From Coriaria nepalensis (taxonomy: Eukaryota > Streptophyta > Magnoliopsida > Cucurbitales > Coriariaceae), in contig CP114485.1 of the NCBI GenBank assembly GCA_027186245.1, forward strand, positions 6,820,001-6,884,000: 64,000 bases of DNA, written 5' to 3'. The notes beneath the pieces are model-generated. The model did no database searches, had not been told where the DNA came from, and saw nothing but the letters and a program-made list of their open reading frames with translations. The position numbers were made by a program, and so were the translations under genes. Below, in pieces: positions 1-14,800 of this stretch (position 1 is its first letter; every line of letters starts with the position of its first letter).

Positions 1-3000
1 TATGATTCATTGGCTTAAGGTGACTCATTGTTATGAGTTTAAGGTGAAACATTTGCATAACTATCCCTTAAAGATCAATAGCATGTTGTGCACGAAACTC
101 ATGTTTGAATTGCAAAAATAGAATTCATTCAGATCCCCTTCATATGATTCATTAGCTTGAGATGACTCACTAACGTGATTTGAGGGTGAAATAAATACAC
201 AACTATCCCATAAATATCATTAGCATGTTGTGCACAAAACTCATGTTTAAAGTATGAAAATAGAATTCTTACGGATCGCCTTTATATGATTCATTAGCTT
301 GAGATGACTCACTGACAGGATTTGGGTTCAAACAAATGCACAAACATTCCACAAAAATCATTAACATGTTATGCACAAAACTCATGTTTAAAGTTTGAAA
401 ATAGAATTCTTTCGGATCGCCTTCATATAATTTATTAGCTTGAGGTGACTCACTGACTTCATTTGAGGGAGAAACAAATACACAACTATCCCACAAATAT
501 CATTAGCTTGTTGTGCACGAAACTCGTGTTTAAAGTATGAAAATAGAATTCTTTCGGATCGCCTTCATATGTTTCATTAGCTTGAGGTGACTCACTGACA
601 TGATTTGGGTTCATACAAATGCACAAACATTCCACAAAAATCATTAGCATGTTGTGCACAAAACTCATGTTTAAAAAGAGAATTTGTTCGGATCGCCTTC
701 ATATGATTCAATTGTTTGATGTGACTCATTGACATGATTTTAAGGTAAAATAAATGAACAACTATCCTCCAAAGATCATTAGCATTTTGTGCACAAAACT
801 CATGTTAGAAGTGTAAAAATAGGATTCGTTCTGATCACCTTCATATGATTCATTAGCTTTAGCTGACTCACTAACATGATATTAGGGTGAAACAAATACA
901 CAACTATCCCACAAAAATGATTCGCATGTTGTGCACGAAACTCGTGTTTAAAGTGTGAAAATAGAATTCGTTCAGGTCGCTTTCATAAGATTCATTGGCT
1001 TAAGGTGACTCATTGACATGAGTTTAAGGTGAAACATTTTCATAGATATCCCTCAAAGATCAATAGCATGTTGTGCACGAAATTCGTGTTTGAAGTGCAA
1101 AAATAGAATTCGTTCGGATCACCTTCAAATGATTCATTAGCTTGAGGTGACTCACTGACAAGAATTTAGGTAGAAACAAATGCACAAATATTTCACAAAG
1201 ATGATTTGCATGTTGCGCACAAAACTCATGTTTTAAGTGCGAAAATAGAATTCATTTAGATCGCCTTCATATGATTCATTGGATTGACGTAACTTATTGA
1301 CGTAATTTTAAGGTGAAACAAATGCACAACTATCCTCTAGAGATCATTAGCAAGTTGTGCATGAAAGTCGTGTTGGAAGTGCGAAAATAGAATTCGTTCG
1401 GATCGCCTTCATATGATTCATTAGCTTGTGCTAACTCACTGACAAGATTTTAGGGCGAAACAATTGCACAAATATTCCACAAAGATCATTAGCATGTTGT
1501 GCACCAAACTCTTGTTTTAAGTGAGAAAATATAATTAATTCGGATTGACTTCATATGATTCATTGGTTTGACTTAACTCATTGACATGAGTTTAAGGTAA
1601 AATTAATGCAGAACTGTCCTCAAAAGATCATTAACATGTTGTGCCCGAAACTCATGTTGGAAGTGCAAAAATGGAATTTGTTCGGATTTGCCTTCATATC
1701 ATTCCTTTGCTTGAGGTGACTCATTGAAATGATTTTTGGGTGAAGGAAATGCGCAAATACCCCACAAAGATCATGAGCTTGTTGTGCACGAAACTCATGT
1801 TTAAAGTGCAAAAATAGAATTCATTCGGATCGCCTTCATATGATTCATTTGCATGAGGTCACTCATTGACATGAGATTAAGCTGAAACAAATGCACAGTT
1901 GTCGCCTACAGATAATCAGCATGTTAGATACGAAACTCGTGTTTGCAGTGTGAAAATAGAATTTGTTCTCATCGCCTTCATTTAATTAATTGGCTTGATG
2001 TACCTCCTCGACATGATTCTTAGGCGAAACAAATGCACAACTGTCCTAAAAAGATCATTACCAAGTTGTGAACAAAACTCGTGTTTGAGGTGCAAAAATA
2101 GAATTTGTTTGAATCACCTTCATATGATTCATTAGATTGAGGTGACTCACTGACATGATTTTAGGTAGAAACAAATGCACAAATATTCCACAAAGATCAT
2201 TAGCATATGGTGCACAAAACTCATGTTTTAAGTGCGAACATATAATTCATTCGGATCACCTTAACATGATTAATTGGATTGACGTGACTTATTTAAGGTG
2301 AAACAAATTCACAACTATCCTCCAAAGATCATTAGTAAGTTGTGCACAAAACTCGTGTTTGAGGTGCAAAAATAGAATTCGTTCGGATGGCCTTCATATA
2401 ATTCATTAGCTTGAGGTGACTCACTGACATGATTTTAGGTAGAAACAAATGCACAAATATTCCACAAAGATCATTAGCATGTTGTGTACAAAACTCACAT
2501 TTTATGTGTCAAAATAGAATTCATTCAGATCGCCTTCATATGATTCATTGGATTGACATAACTTGTTGACGTGATTTTAAGGTGAAACAAATGCACAACT
2601 CTCCTCTAAAGATCATTAGCAAGTTATGCACGAAAGTCGTGTTGGAAGTGCAAAAATAGAATTCGTTCGGATTGCCATCATATGATTCATTAGCTTGAGC
2701 TAACTCACTGACAAGATTTTAGGGTGAAACAATTGCACAAATATTCCACAAAGATCAGTAGCATGTTGTGCACAAAACTCTTATTTTAAGTGCGAAAATA
2801 TAATTCATTCGGATTGACTTCATATGATTCATTGGTTTGACGTAACTCATTGACATGAGTTTAAGGTAAAACAAATGAACAACCATCCTCAACAGATCAT
2901 TAACATGTTGTGCCCGAAACTCATGTTGGAAGTGCAAAAATGGAATTTGTTCGGATTGCCTTCATATGATTCATTGGCTTGAGGTGACTTATTGAAATGA

Positions 3001-3659
3001 TTTTTGGGTGAAGGAAATGCGCAAATACCCCATAAAGATAATGAGGATTTTGTGCACGAAACTCGTGTTTGAAGTGCGAAAATAGAATTCTTTCGAATCG
3101 CCTTCATATGATTCATTTACATGAGGACACTCATTGACATGAGTTTAAGCTGAAACAAATGCACAGTTGTCGCCAATAGATAATCAACATGTTACACACG
3201 AAACTCATGTTTGAAGTGTGAAAATTCTGATCGCCTTCATTTAATTCATTGGGTTGAGGTAACTCATTGACATGATTCTTTGGTGAAACAAATACACAAC
3301 TGTCCCAAAACGATCATTACCAAGTTGTGAACAAAACTCGTGTTCGAGGTGCGAAAATAGAATTCGTTTCAATCACCTTCATATGATTCATTAGCTTGAG
3401 GTGACTCACTGACATGATTTTAGGATGAATCAAATGGACAAGTATTCCACAAAGATAATTAGCATATTATGCACAAAACTCATGTTTTAAGTGCGAAAAT
3501 AAAATTCATTTAGATCGCATTCATATGATTCATTGGATCGACGTGATTTATTGACGTGATTTTAAGGTGAAACAAATGCACAACTATCCTTTATAGATCA
3601 TTAGCAACCTGTGGACGAAACTCATGTTCGAAGTGCAAAAATAAAATTCATTCGGATCG

Positions 3660-6600
3660 CCTTCATACGATTTATTAGCTAGAGGTGACTCACTAACACA
3701 ATTTTGGTTGAAACAAATGCACAAATATTCCACATCGATCATTAGCATCTTGTGCACAAAACTCTTGATTTAAGTGCAAAAATATAATTCATTCGGATTA
3801 AGTTCATACGATTCATTGGTTTGACGTGACTCATTGACATGATTTTAAGGTGCAACAAATGCACAGTTATCCTCGAAAGATCATTAGCATGTTGTGCTCG
3901 AAACTCATGTTGGAAGTGCAAAAATGGAATTTGTTCCGATTGCCTTCATATAATTCATTACCTTGAGGTGACTCATTGACATGATTTTAAGCTGAAACAA
4001 ATGCATAGTTGCCGCCAATAGAAGATAATCAGCATGTTATGCACGAAACTCGTGTACGAAGTGTGAAAATAGAATTTGTTCTAATCGCCTTCATTTAATT
4101 CATTGGCTTTAGGTAACACATTGACATGATTCTTAAGTAAAACAAATGCACAACTGTCCCTGAAAGTTCATTACCAAGTTGTGAACAAAACTCGTAGTTC
4201 AGATGCAAAAATAGAATTTGTTTGAATCACCATCATGTGATTCATTAGCTTAAGCTGACTCACTAACATGATTTTCGGTACAAACAAATGCACAACTATC
4301 CTCTAAAGATCATTAGCAAGTTGTGCACGAAACTCATGTTGGAAATGCAAAAATAAAATTCGTTCGGATCACCTTCATACGATTTATTAGCTAGAGGTGA
4401 CTCACTAACACGATTTTGGTTGAAACAAATGCACAAATATTCCACATCGATCATTAGCACGTTGTGCACAAACTTCTTGATTTAAGTGCTAAAATATAAT
4501 TCATTCAGATTAACTTCATATGATTCATTGGTTTGACGTGACTTATTGACATGATTTTAAGGTGAAACAAATGCACAGTTATCCTTGAAAGATGATTAGC
4601 ATGTTGTGCCCGAAACTCATGTTGGAAGTGCAAAAACGGAATTTCTTCAGATTGCCTTCATATAATTCATTGGCTTGAGGTGACTAATTGACATGATTTT
4701 AAGCTGAAACAAATGCACAGTTACCGCCAATAGAAGATAATCAGCATGTTATGCACGAAACTCGTGTTTGAAGTGTGAAAATAGAATTTGTTCTGATCGC
4801 CTTCATTTAATTCATTGGCTTTAGGTAACACATTGACATGATTCTTAGGTAAAACAAATGCACAACTGTCCCCGAAAGGTTATTACCAAGTTGTGAACAA
4901 AACTCGTAGTTCAGGTGCAAAAATAGAATTTGTTTGAATCACCGTCATGTGATTCATTAGCTTGAGCTGACTCACTAACATGATTTTCGGTAGAAACAAA
5001 TGCACAACTATTTCACGAAGATCATTAGCATGTTGTGCACAAAGCTCATGTTTTGAGTGCGAAAATAGAATTCATTCGAATCACCTTCATATGATTCATT
5101 AGATCAATGTGATTTTAAGGTGAATGAAATGCACAACTATCTTCTAAAGATCATTAGTAAGTTGTGCACGAAACTCATGTTGGAAATGCAAAAATAAAAT
5201 TCGTTCGGATCACCCTCATACAATTTATTAGCTATTGGTGACTCACTAACACGATTTTGGTTGAAACAAATGCACAAATATTCCACATCGATCATTAGCA
5301 CGTTGTGCACAAAACTCTTGATTTAAGTGCGAAAATATAATTCATTCGGATTAACTTCATATGATTTATTGGTTTGACGTGACTTATTGACATGATTTTA
5401 AGCTGAAACAAATGCACAGTTATCCTCGAAAGGTGATTAGCATGTTGTGCCCGAAACTCATGTTGGAAGTGCAAAAATGGAATTTGTTTGAATCACCGTC
5501 ATGTGATTCATTAGCTTGAGGTGACTCATTGACATGATTTTAAGCTGAAACAAATGCACAGTTACCGCCAATAGAAGATAATCAGCATGTTATGCACGAA
5601 ACTCGTGTTTGAAGTGTGAAAATAGAATTTGTTCTGATCGCCTTCATTTAATTCATTGGCTTTAGGTAACACATTGACATGATTCTTAGGTAAAACAAAT
5701 GCACAACTGTCCCCGAAAGTTTATTACCAAGTTGTGAACAAAACTCGTAGTTCAGGAGCAAAAATAGAATTTGTTTGAATCACCGTCATGTGATTCATTA
5801 GCTTGAGTTGACTCACTAACATGATTTTCGGTAGAAACAAATGCAGAACTATTTCACGAAGATCATTAGCATGTTGTGCACAAAGCTCATGTTTTGAGTG
5901 CGAAAATAGAATTCATTCGAATCACCTTCATATGATTCATTAGATCAATGTGATTTTAAGGTGAAACAAATGCACAACTATCCTCTAAAGATCATTAGTA
6001 AGTTGTGCACGAAACTCATGTTGGAAATGCAAAAATAAAATTCGTTCGGATCACCTTCATACGATTTATTAGCTATTGGTGACTCACAAACACGATTTTG
6101 GTTGAAACAAATGCACAAATATTCCACATCGATCATTAGCACGTTGTGCACAAAACTCTTGATTTAAGTGCGAAAATATAATTCATTCGGATTAACTTCA
6201 TATGATTTATTGGTTTGACGTGACTTATTGACATGATTTTAAGCTGAAACAAATGCACAGTTATCCTCGAAAGGTGATTAGCATGTTGTGCCCGAAACTC
6301 ATGTTGGAAGTGCAAAAATGGAATTTGTTTGAATCACCGTCATGTGATTCATTAGCTTGAGGTGACTCATTGACATGATTTTAAGCTGAAACAAATGCAC
6401 AACTATTTCACGAAGATCATTAGCATGTTGTGCACAAAGCTCATGTTTTGAGTGCGAAAATAGAATTCATTCGAATCACCTTCATATGATTCATTAGATC
6501 AATGTGATTTTAAGGTGAAACAAATGCACAACTATCCTCTAAAGATCATTAGCAAGTTGTGCACGAAACTCATGTTGGAAATGCACAAATAAAATTCCTT

Positions 6601-6750
6601 CGGATCGCCTTCATGTGATTTATTAGCTAGAGGTGACTCACTAACACGATTTTGGTTAAAAGAAATGCACAAATATTCCAAATTGATCATTAGCATGTTG
6701 TGCACAAAACTCTTGATTTAAGTGCCATAACATAATTCATTCGTATTAAC
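3660..6750. repeat. Higher-order repeat block, 841-bp (six-monomer) unit
   Basis: A diagnostic monomer with the variant CGATTTTGGTTGAAAC appears at 3,699 (as CAATTTTGG), 4,411, 5,252, 6,093 and 6,648. The spacings are 712, 841, 841 and 555 bp, that is five, six, six and four monomers. A second marker, GAAGATAATCAGCATG after CCGCCAATA, appears at 4,021, 4,733 and 5,574 with the same 712 and 841 spacings. The 841-bp units are nearly identical to each other, far closer than adjacent monomers are, so whole hexamers were amplified by unequal exchange. Confidence 0.85.
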
Positions 6751-7599
6751 TTCATATGAATCATTTGTTTAACGTGACTCATTGACATGATTTTAAGGGG
6801 AAACAAATGCACAACTATCTTCGACAGATCATTAGCTTGTTGTGCCCAAAACTTGTGTTGGAAGTAAGAAAATAGAATTCTTCCCGATCGTCTTCATATG
6901 ATTCATTAGCTTGAGGTGACTCACAAACATGATTTCAGAGTGAAATAAATGCACAAATATCCCACAAAGATCGTTAGCATGTTGTGCACGAAACTCGTGT
7001 TTAACGTGCGAAAAAAGAGTTCGTTCGGATCGCCTTCATATGATTCATTGGCTTGAGGCGACTCATTGACATGATTTTTTGGTGAAAGGAATGCGCAAAT
7101 ACCCTACCAAAATCATTAGCATATTCTGCACGAAACTCGCATTTGAAGTGCAAAAATTGAATTTGTTCGAATCGCCTTCATATGATTCATTGGCTTTAGG
7201 AAACTCATTGAAAAGACTTTAAGATGAAACAATTGCACAACTATCCCCCAAAGATCAGTAGCCTGCTGTGTACGAAACTCGTGTTTGAAGTGCGAAAATA
7301 GAATTTGTTTGATCGCCTTCATATGATTCATTGGATTGAAGTCACTCATTGACATGATTTTAAAGTTAAACAAATGTACGACTACCCACCAAAGATCATT
7401 AGCATGTTGTGCACAAAACTCGTGTTTGAAGTGCAAAAATAGAATTCATTTAGATAACCTTCATATGATTCATTAGCTTGAAGTGACTCACTAACATGAT
7501 TTTAAGGTGAAATAAATGCACAACTATCCTCCAAAGTTCGTTGCCATGCAACGCACGAAAATCGGGTTGGAAGTGCAAAAATAGAATTCGTTTGGATAG

Positions 7600-9725
7600 T
7601 CATCATATGATTCATTAGCTTGAGGTGACCATTGACATTATTTTTGGGTGAAGGAAATGTGCAAATACCTCACAAAGATCATTAGCATGTTGTGCGCGAA
7701 ACTTGTGTTAAAAGTGCGAAAATAGAATTCGTTCGGATCGACTTTATATGTTTCATTTGCCTATGGTCACTCTTTGACATGATTTTAAGCTAAAACAAAT
7801 GCACAGTTGTCGCCTATACATAATTAGCATGTTGTGGACGAAACTCGTGTTTGAAGTGTGATAATAGAATTTGTTCTGATCGCCTTCATTTAATTCATTG
7901 GCTCTAGGTAACTCATTGACACGATTCTTAGGCGAAATAAATGCACAACTTTCCCCAAAAGATCGATACTAAGTTCTGATTCTTAAGTGAACATAGAATT
8001 CATTTGAATCACCTTTATATGATTCATTAGCTTGTGGTGACTCACTAACATGATTTTAGGTAGAAACAAATGCACAAATATTCCACAAAGATCATTAGCA
8101 TGTTGTGCAGAAAACTCATGTTTTAAGTGCGAAAATAGAATTCATTTGGATCGCCTTCATATGATTCATTGGCTTAAGGTGACTCATTGACTTGCTTTTT
8201 GGGTGAAGGAAATGCACAAATACCCCACAAAGATCATTTGCATATTGTGCATGAAACTTGTGTTTGAAGTGCGAAAATAGAATTTGTTCGGATCGCCTTC
8301 ATATGATTCATTTGGCTTCAGCTGACTCACTGTCATGATTTTAAGGTGAAACAATTCCACAACTATCCCCCAAAGATCAGTAGCATGCTCAGTACGAAAC
8401 TCATGTCTGAAGTGCGAAAATAGAATTCGTTCGATCGGATTCATATGATTCATAGGATTGATGTCACTAATTGACATGATTTTAAAGTGAAACAAATGCA
8501 CAAATATCCACCAAAGATCATTAGCATATTGTGTACAAAACTCATTTTTTAAGCGCAAATATAGAAATCATTCGAATCGCCTTCATATGATTCATTAGCT
8601 TGAAGTGATTCACTGACATGATTTTAAGGTGACACAAAAGCACAACTATCCTTCAAAGATCATTGGCATGTATGTTGTGCATGAAACTCGTGTTGGAAGC
8701 CAAAAAATAGAATATCTTTGGATTGCGCTCATATGATTCATTAGCTTGACGTGACTCACTGACATGATTTTAGGGTGGTTAAACAAAGGCACAACTATCC
8801 CACAAGGATCATTAGCAAGTTGCACACGAAACTCGTGTTTGAAGTGAAAAAATTGAATTTGTTCGGATCGCCTTCATATGATTCATTAGGTTGAGGTGAC
8901 TCACTGACATGATTTTAGGCTGAAACAAGTACACAACTATCCCACAAAGATCATTACCATGTTGTGCACAAAACTCGTGTTTAAAGTATGAAAATAGAAT
9001 TCTTTCGGATCGCCAACATATGATTCATTGGCTTGAGGTGACTCAGTGACATGATTTCTGGATGAAAAAAATGCACAAATATTCCACAAATATCATTAGC
9101 ATGTTGTACATGAAACTCATGTTTAAAGTGCCAGAATAAAATTCGTTCGGATCGACTTCATATGATTCATTGGCTTGACGTGACTCATTGACATGATTCT
9201 AGGGTGAAAGAAATGCACAAATATCCCGCAAAGATCATTATCATGTTGTGCACAAAACTCGTGTTTGAAGTGCAAAAATGAAATTTGTTCGGAACGCCTT
9301 CACATGATTCATGAGCTTGAGGTGACTCACTGACATGATTTTAGGGTGAAACAAATACACAACTATGCCACAAAGATCATTACCATGTTGTAAACAAAAC
9401 ACATGTTTATAGTATGAAAATAGAATTCTTACGGATCGCTAACATATGATTCATTGGTTTGACGTGACTGAGTGACTTGATTTTAGGGTGAAAGAAATGC
9501 ACAAATATTATCCCACAAAGATCATAAGCATGTTGTGCCCGAAACTCATGTTGGAAGTGCAAAAATAGAATTCGTTCGGATTTCCTTCATATAATTCATT
9601 GGCCTGAGGTGACTCTTGACATAAATTTAGGGTGAAAGAAATGCCCAAATATCCCACAAAGATCATTAGCATGTTGTGCACGAAACTCGTGCTTAAGTGC
9701 AAAAAAAGAGTTTGTTCAGATCGCC
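7600..9725. repeat. Segmental duplication inside the array, copy 1 (about 2.1 kb)
   Basis: This block recurs 2,107-2,124 bp further right. Marker TGAGGTGACCATTGACATTA lies at 7,621 and 9,745. Marker TAGGGTGGTTAAACAAAGG follows GACATGATTT at 8,761 and again at 10,869 (shift 2,108). The TCCCACAAAGATCATAAGC marker at 9,511 matches 11,618 (shift 2,107). Shared odd variants, such as the TATGTTGTGC insertion near 8,670, show duplication of a roughly 15-monomer block. Confidence 0.8.
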
Positions 9726-9744
9726 TTCATATGATTCATTGGCT

Positions 9745-11830
9745 TGAGGTGACCATTGACATTATTTTTGGGTGAAGGAAATGTGCAAATACCCAACAAA
9801 TATCATTAGTATGTTGTGCGTGAAACTTGTGTTAGAAGTGCGAAAATAGAATTCGTTCGGATCGACTTTATATGTTTCATTTGCTTATGGTCACTCTTTG
9901 ACATGATTTTAAGCTGAAACAAATGCACAGTTGTCGCCTATACATAATTAGCATGTTGTGGACGAAACTCGTGTTTGAAGTGTGATAATAGAATTTGTTC
10001 TGATCGCCTTCATTTAATTCATTGGCTCTAGGTAACTCATTGACACGATTCTTAGGCGAAACAAATGCACAACTTTCCCCAAAAGATCGATACTAATTTC
10101 TGATTCTTAAGTGAACATAGAATTCATTTGAATCACCTTTATATGATTCATTAGCTTGAGGTGACTCACTGACATGATTTTAGGTAGAAACAAATGCACA
10201 AATATCCCACAAAGATCATTAGCATGTTGTGCACGAAACTCGTGCTTAGTGCAAAAAAAGAGTTTGTTCAGATCGCCTTCATATGATTCATTGGCTTGAG
10301 GTGACCATTGACATTATTTTTGGGTGAAGGAAATGTGCAAATACCCAACAAATATCATTAGTATGTTGTGCGTGAAACTTGTGTTAGAAGTGCGAAAATA
10401 GAATTCGTTCGGATCGACTTTATATGTTTCATTTGCTTATGGTCACTCTTTGACATGATTTTAAGCTGAAACAAATGCACAGTTGTCGCCTATACATAAT
10501 TAGCATGTTGTGGACGAAACTCGTGTTTGAAGTGTGATAATAGAATTTGTTCTGATCGCCTTCATTTAATTCATTGGCTCTAGGTAACTCATTGACACGA
10601 TTCTTAGGCAAAACAAATGCACAACTTTCCCCAAAAGATCGATACTTAGTTCTGATTCTTAAGTGAACATAGAATTCATTTGAATCACCTTCATATGATT
10701 CATTAGCTTGAAGTGATTCACTGACATGATTTTAAGGTGCCACAAAAGCACAACTATCCTTCAAAGATCATTGGCATGTATATTGTGCATGAAACTCGTG
10801 TTGGAAGTCAAAAAATAGAATATCTTTGGATTGCGCTCATATGATTCATTAGCTTGAGGTGACTCACTGACATGATTTTAGGGTGGTTAAACAAAGGCAC
10901 AACTATCCCACAAGGATCATTAGCAAGTTGCACACGAAACTCGTGTTTGAAGTGAAAAAATTGAATTTGTTCGGATCGCCTTCATATGATTCATTAGGTT
11001 GAGGTGACTCACTGACATGATTTTAGGCTGAAACAAGTACACAACTATCCCACAAAAATCATTACCATGTTGTGCACAAAACTCGTGTTTAAAGTATGAA
11101 TATAGAATTCTTTCGGATCGCCAACATATGATTCATTGGCTTGAGGTGACTCAGTGACATGATTTTTGGGTGAAAGAAATACACAAATATTCCACAAATA
11201 TCATTAGCATGTTGTGCATGAAACTCATGTTTAAAGTGCCAAAATAGAATTCGTTTGGATCGACTTCATATGATTCATTGGCTTGACGTGACTCATTGAC
11301 ATGATTCTAGGGTGAAAGAAATGCACAAATATCCCGCAAAGATCATTATCATGTTGTGCACAAAACTCGTGTTTGAAGTGCAAAAATGGAATTTGTTCGG
11401 AACGCCTTCACATGATTCATGAGCTTAAGGTGACTCACTGACATGATTTTAGGGTGAAACAAATACACAACTATCCCACAAAGATCATTACCATGTTGTA
11501 CACAAAACACATGTTTATAGTATGAAAATAGAATTCTTTCGGTCGCCAACATATGATTCATTGGTTTGACGTGACTGAGTGACATGATTTTGGGGTGAAA
11601 GAAATGCACAAATATTTTCCCACAAAGATCGTAAGCATGTTGTGCCCGAAACTCATGTTGGAAGTGCAAAAATAGAATTCGTTCGGATTTGCTTGATATA
11701 ATTCATTGGCCTGAGGTGACTCTTGACATAATTTTAGGGTGAAAGAAATGCCCAAATATCCAACAAAGATCATTAGCATGTTGTGCACGAAACTCGTGCT
11801 TAAAGTGCGAAAAAAGAATTTGTTCGGATC
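9745..11830. repeat. Segmental duplication inside the array, copy 2, with an internal 552-bp duplication
   Basis: This is the second copy of the 2.1-kb block. It contains an extra tandem duplication of 552 bp (four monomers, one shortened): TGAGGTGACCATTGACATTA is at both 9,745 and 10,297, and the shortened monomer is at 10,085 and 10,637. The nested arrangement gives an order: the 552-bp duplication is confined to this copy and so either followed the 2.1-kb event or was lost from copy 1. Confidence 0.75.
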
Positions 11831-14800
11831 GCCTTCATATGATTCATTGGCTTGAGGTGACCATTTACATGATTTTTGGGTGAAGGAAATGTGCAAATAC
11901 CCTACAAAGATCATTAGCATGTTGTGCACGAAACTAGTGTTTGAAGTGCGAAAAAAGAATTCGTTCGCATCGCCTTTATATGATTCATTTGCTTAAGGTC
12001 ACTCTTTGACATGATGTTAAGCTGAAACAAATGCACAGTTCTCGCCTATACATAATTAGCATGTTGTGGACGAAACTCGTGTTTAAAGTGTGATAATAGA
12101 ATTTGTTCTGATCGCCTTCATTTAATTCATTGGCTCTAGGTAACTCATTGACATGATTCTAAGGCGAAACAAATGCACAACTTTCCCCAAAAGATCAATA
12201 CTAAGTTGTGATTCTTAGGTGAACATAGAATTCATTTGAATCACCTCCATATGATTCATTAGCTTGAGGTGACTCACTGACATGATTTTAGGCAGAAACA
12301 AATGCACAAATATTCCGCAAAGATCATTAGCATATTGTGCAGAAAACTCATGTTTTAAGTGCGAAAAAAGAATTCATTTGGATCGCCTTTATATGATTCA
12401 TTGGCTTAAGGTGACTCATTGACTTGCTTTTTGGGTGTAGGAAATGCGCAAATACCCCACAAAGATCATTAACATATTGTGCATGAAACTTGTGTTTGAA
12501 GTGCGAAAATAGAATTTGTTCATATCGCCTTGATATGATTCATTGGCTTGAGGTGACCATTGATATGATTTTTGGGTGAAGGAAATGTGCAAATACCCTA
12601 CAAAGATCATTAGCATGTTGTGCACGAAACTCGTGTTTGAAGTGCGAAAATAGAATTCATTCGGATCGCCTTTATATGATTCATTTGCTTGAGGTCACTC
12701 TTTGACATGATTTTAAGCTGAAACAAATGCACAGTTATCGCCTATAGATAATTAGCATGTTGTGGACGAAACTCGTGTTTGAAGTGTGATAATAGAATTT
12801 GTTCTGATCGCCTTCATTTAATTCATTGGCTCTAGGTAACGTATTGACATGATTCTAAGGCGAAACAAATGCACAACTTTCCCCAAAAGATCAATACTAA
12901 GTTGTGATTCTTAGGTGAACATAAAATTCATTTGAATCACCTTCATATGATTCATTAGCTTGAGGTGACTCACTGACATGATTTTAGGTAGAAACAAATG
13001 CACAAATATTCCACAAAGATCATTAGCATATTGTGCAGAAAACTCATGTTTTAAGTGCGAAAATAGAATTCATTTGGATCGCCTTTATATGATTCATTGG
13101 CTTGAGTTGACTCATTGACTTGATTTTTGGGCGAACGAAATGCGCAAATACCCCACGAAAATCGTTAGCATATTATGCACGAAACTTGTGTTTGAAGTGC
13201 GAAAATAGAATTTGTTCGAATCGCCTTCATATGATTCATTGGCTTCAGCTGACTCATTGTCATGATTTTAAGGTGAAACAATTGCACAACTATCCCCCAA
13301 AGATCAGTAGCATGCTCTGTACGAAACTCGTGTCTGAAGTGCGAAAATAGAATTCGTTCGATCGGATTCATATGATTCATAGTATTGATGTCACTCATTG
13401 ACATGATTTTAAAGTGAAACAAATGCACAACTATCCACCAAAGATCATTAGCATATTGTGACCAAAACTCGTGTTTGAAGTGCAAAAATATAATTCATTC
13501 GGATCGCCTTCATATGATTTATTAGCTTGAAGTGATTCACTGACATGATTTTAACGTGACACAAAAGCACAACTATCCTCCAAAGATCATTGGCATGCTG
13601 TGCACGAAACTCGTGTTGGAAGTCCAAAAATAGAATTCCTTTGGATCGCGCTCAAATGATTCATTAGCTTGAGGTGACTCACTGACATGATTTTAGGGTG
13701 AAACAAAGGCACAACTATCCCACAAAGATAATTAGCAAATTGCACATGAAACTCGTGTTTGAAGTGCAAAAATAGAATTTGCTGGGATCGCCTTCATATG
13801 ATTCATTAGTTTGAGGTGACTCACATACATGATTTTAGGGTGAAACAAATACACCACTATCCCACAAAGATCATTAGCATGTTGTGCAAGAAACACGTGT
13901 TTAAAGTATGAAAATCGAATTCTTTCGGATCGCCAACATATGATTCATTGGCTTGAAATGACTCACTGACATGATTTTAGGGTGAAAGAAATGCACAAAT
14001 ATTTTCCCACAAAGATCATAAGTATGTTGTGCCCGAAACTCATGTTGGAAGTGCAAAAATAGAATTCGTTCAAATTGCCTTCATATAATTCATTGGCTTG
14101 AGATGACTCTTGACATAATTTTAGGGTGAAAGAAATGCACAAATATCCCACAAAGATCATTAGCAAGTTTTACACGAAACTCGTGTTTGAAGTGCCAAAA
14201 TAGAATTTCTTCGGATCACCTTCATATGATTCATTAGCTTGAGGTAACTCACTGACATGATTGTAGGGTGAAACAAATACACAACTATCCCACAGAGATC
14301 ATTAACATGTTGTGCACAAAACTCGTGTTTAAAGTATGAAAATAGAATTCTTTCGGATCACCAACATATGATTCATTGGCTTGAGGTGACTCCGTGACAT
14401 GATTTTTGGGTGAAAGAAATGCACAAATATTCAACAAAGATCATTAGCATGTTTTGCATGAAACTCATGTTTAAACTGCCAGAATAGAATTCATTCGGAT
14501 CGACTTCATATGATTCATTGGCTTGAGGTGACTCATTGACATGATTCTAGGGTGAAAGAAATGCACAAATATCCCGCAAAGATCATTATCTTGTTGTGCA
14601 CAAAACTCGTGTTTGAATTGCAAAAATGGAATTTGTATGGAACGCCTTCACATGATTTATGAGCTTGAGGTGACTCACTAACATGATTTTACGGTTAAAC
14701 AAATACAGAACTATCCCACAAAGACCATTTCCATGTTGTGCACAAAACTTATGTTTATAGTACAAAAATAGAATTCTTTCGGATCGCCAACATATGATTC

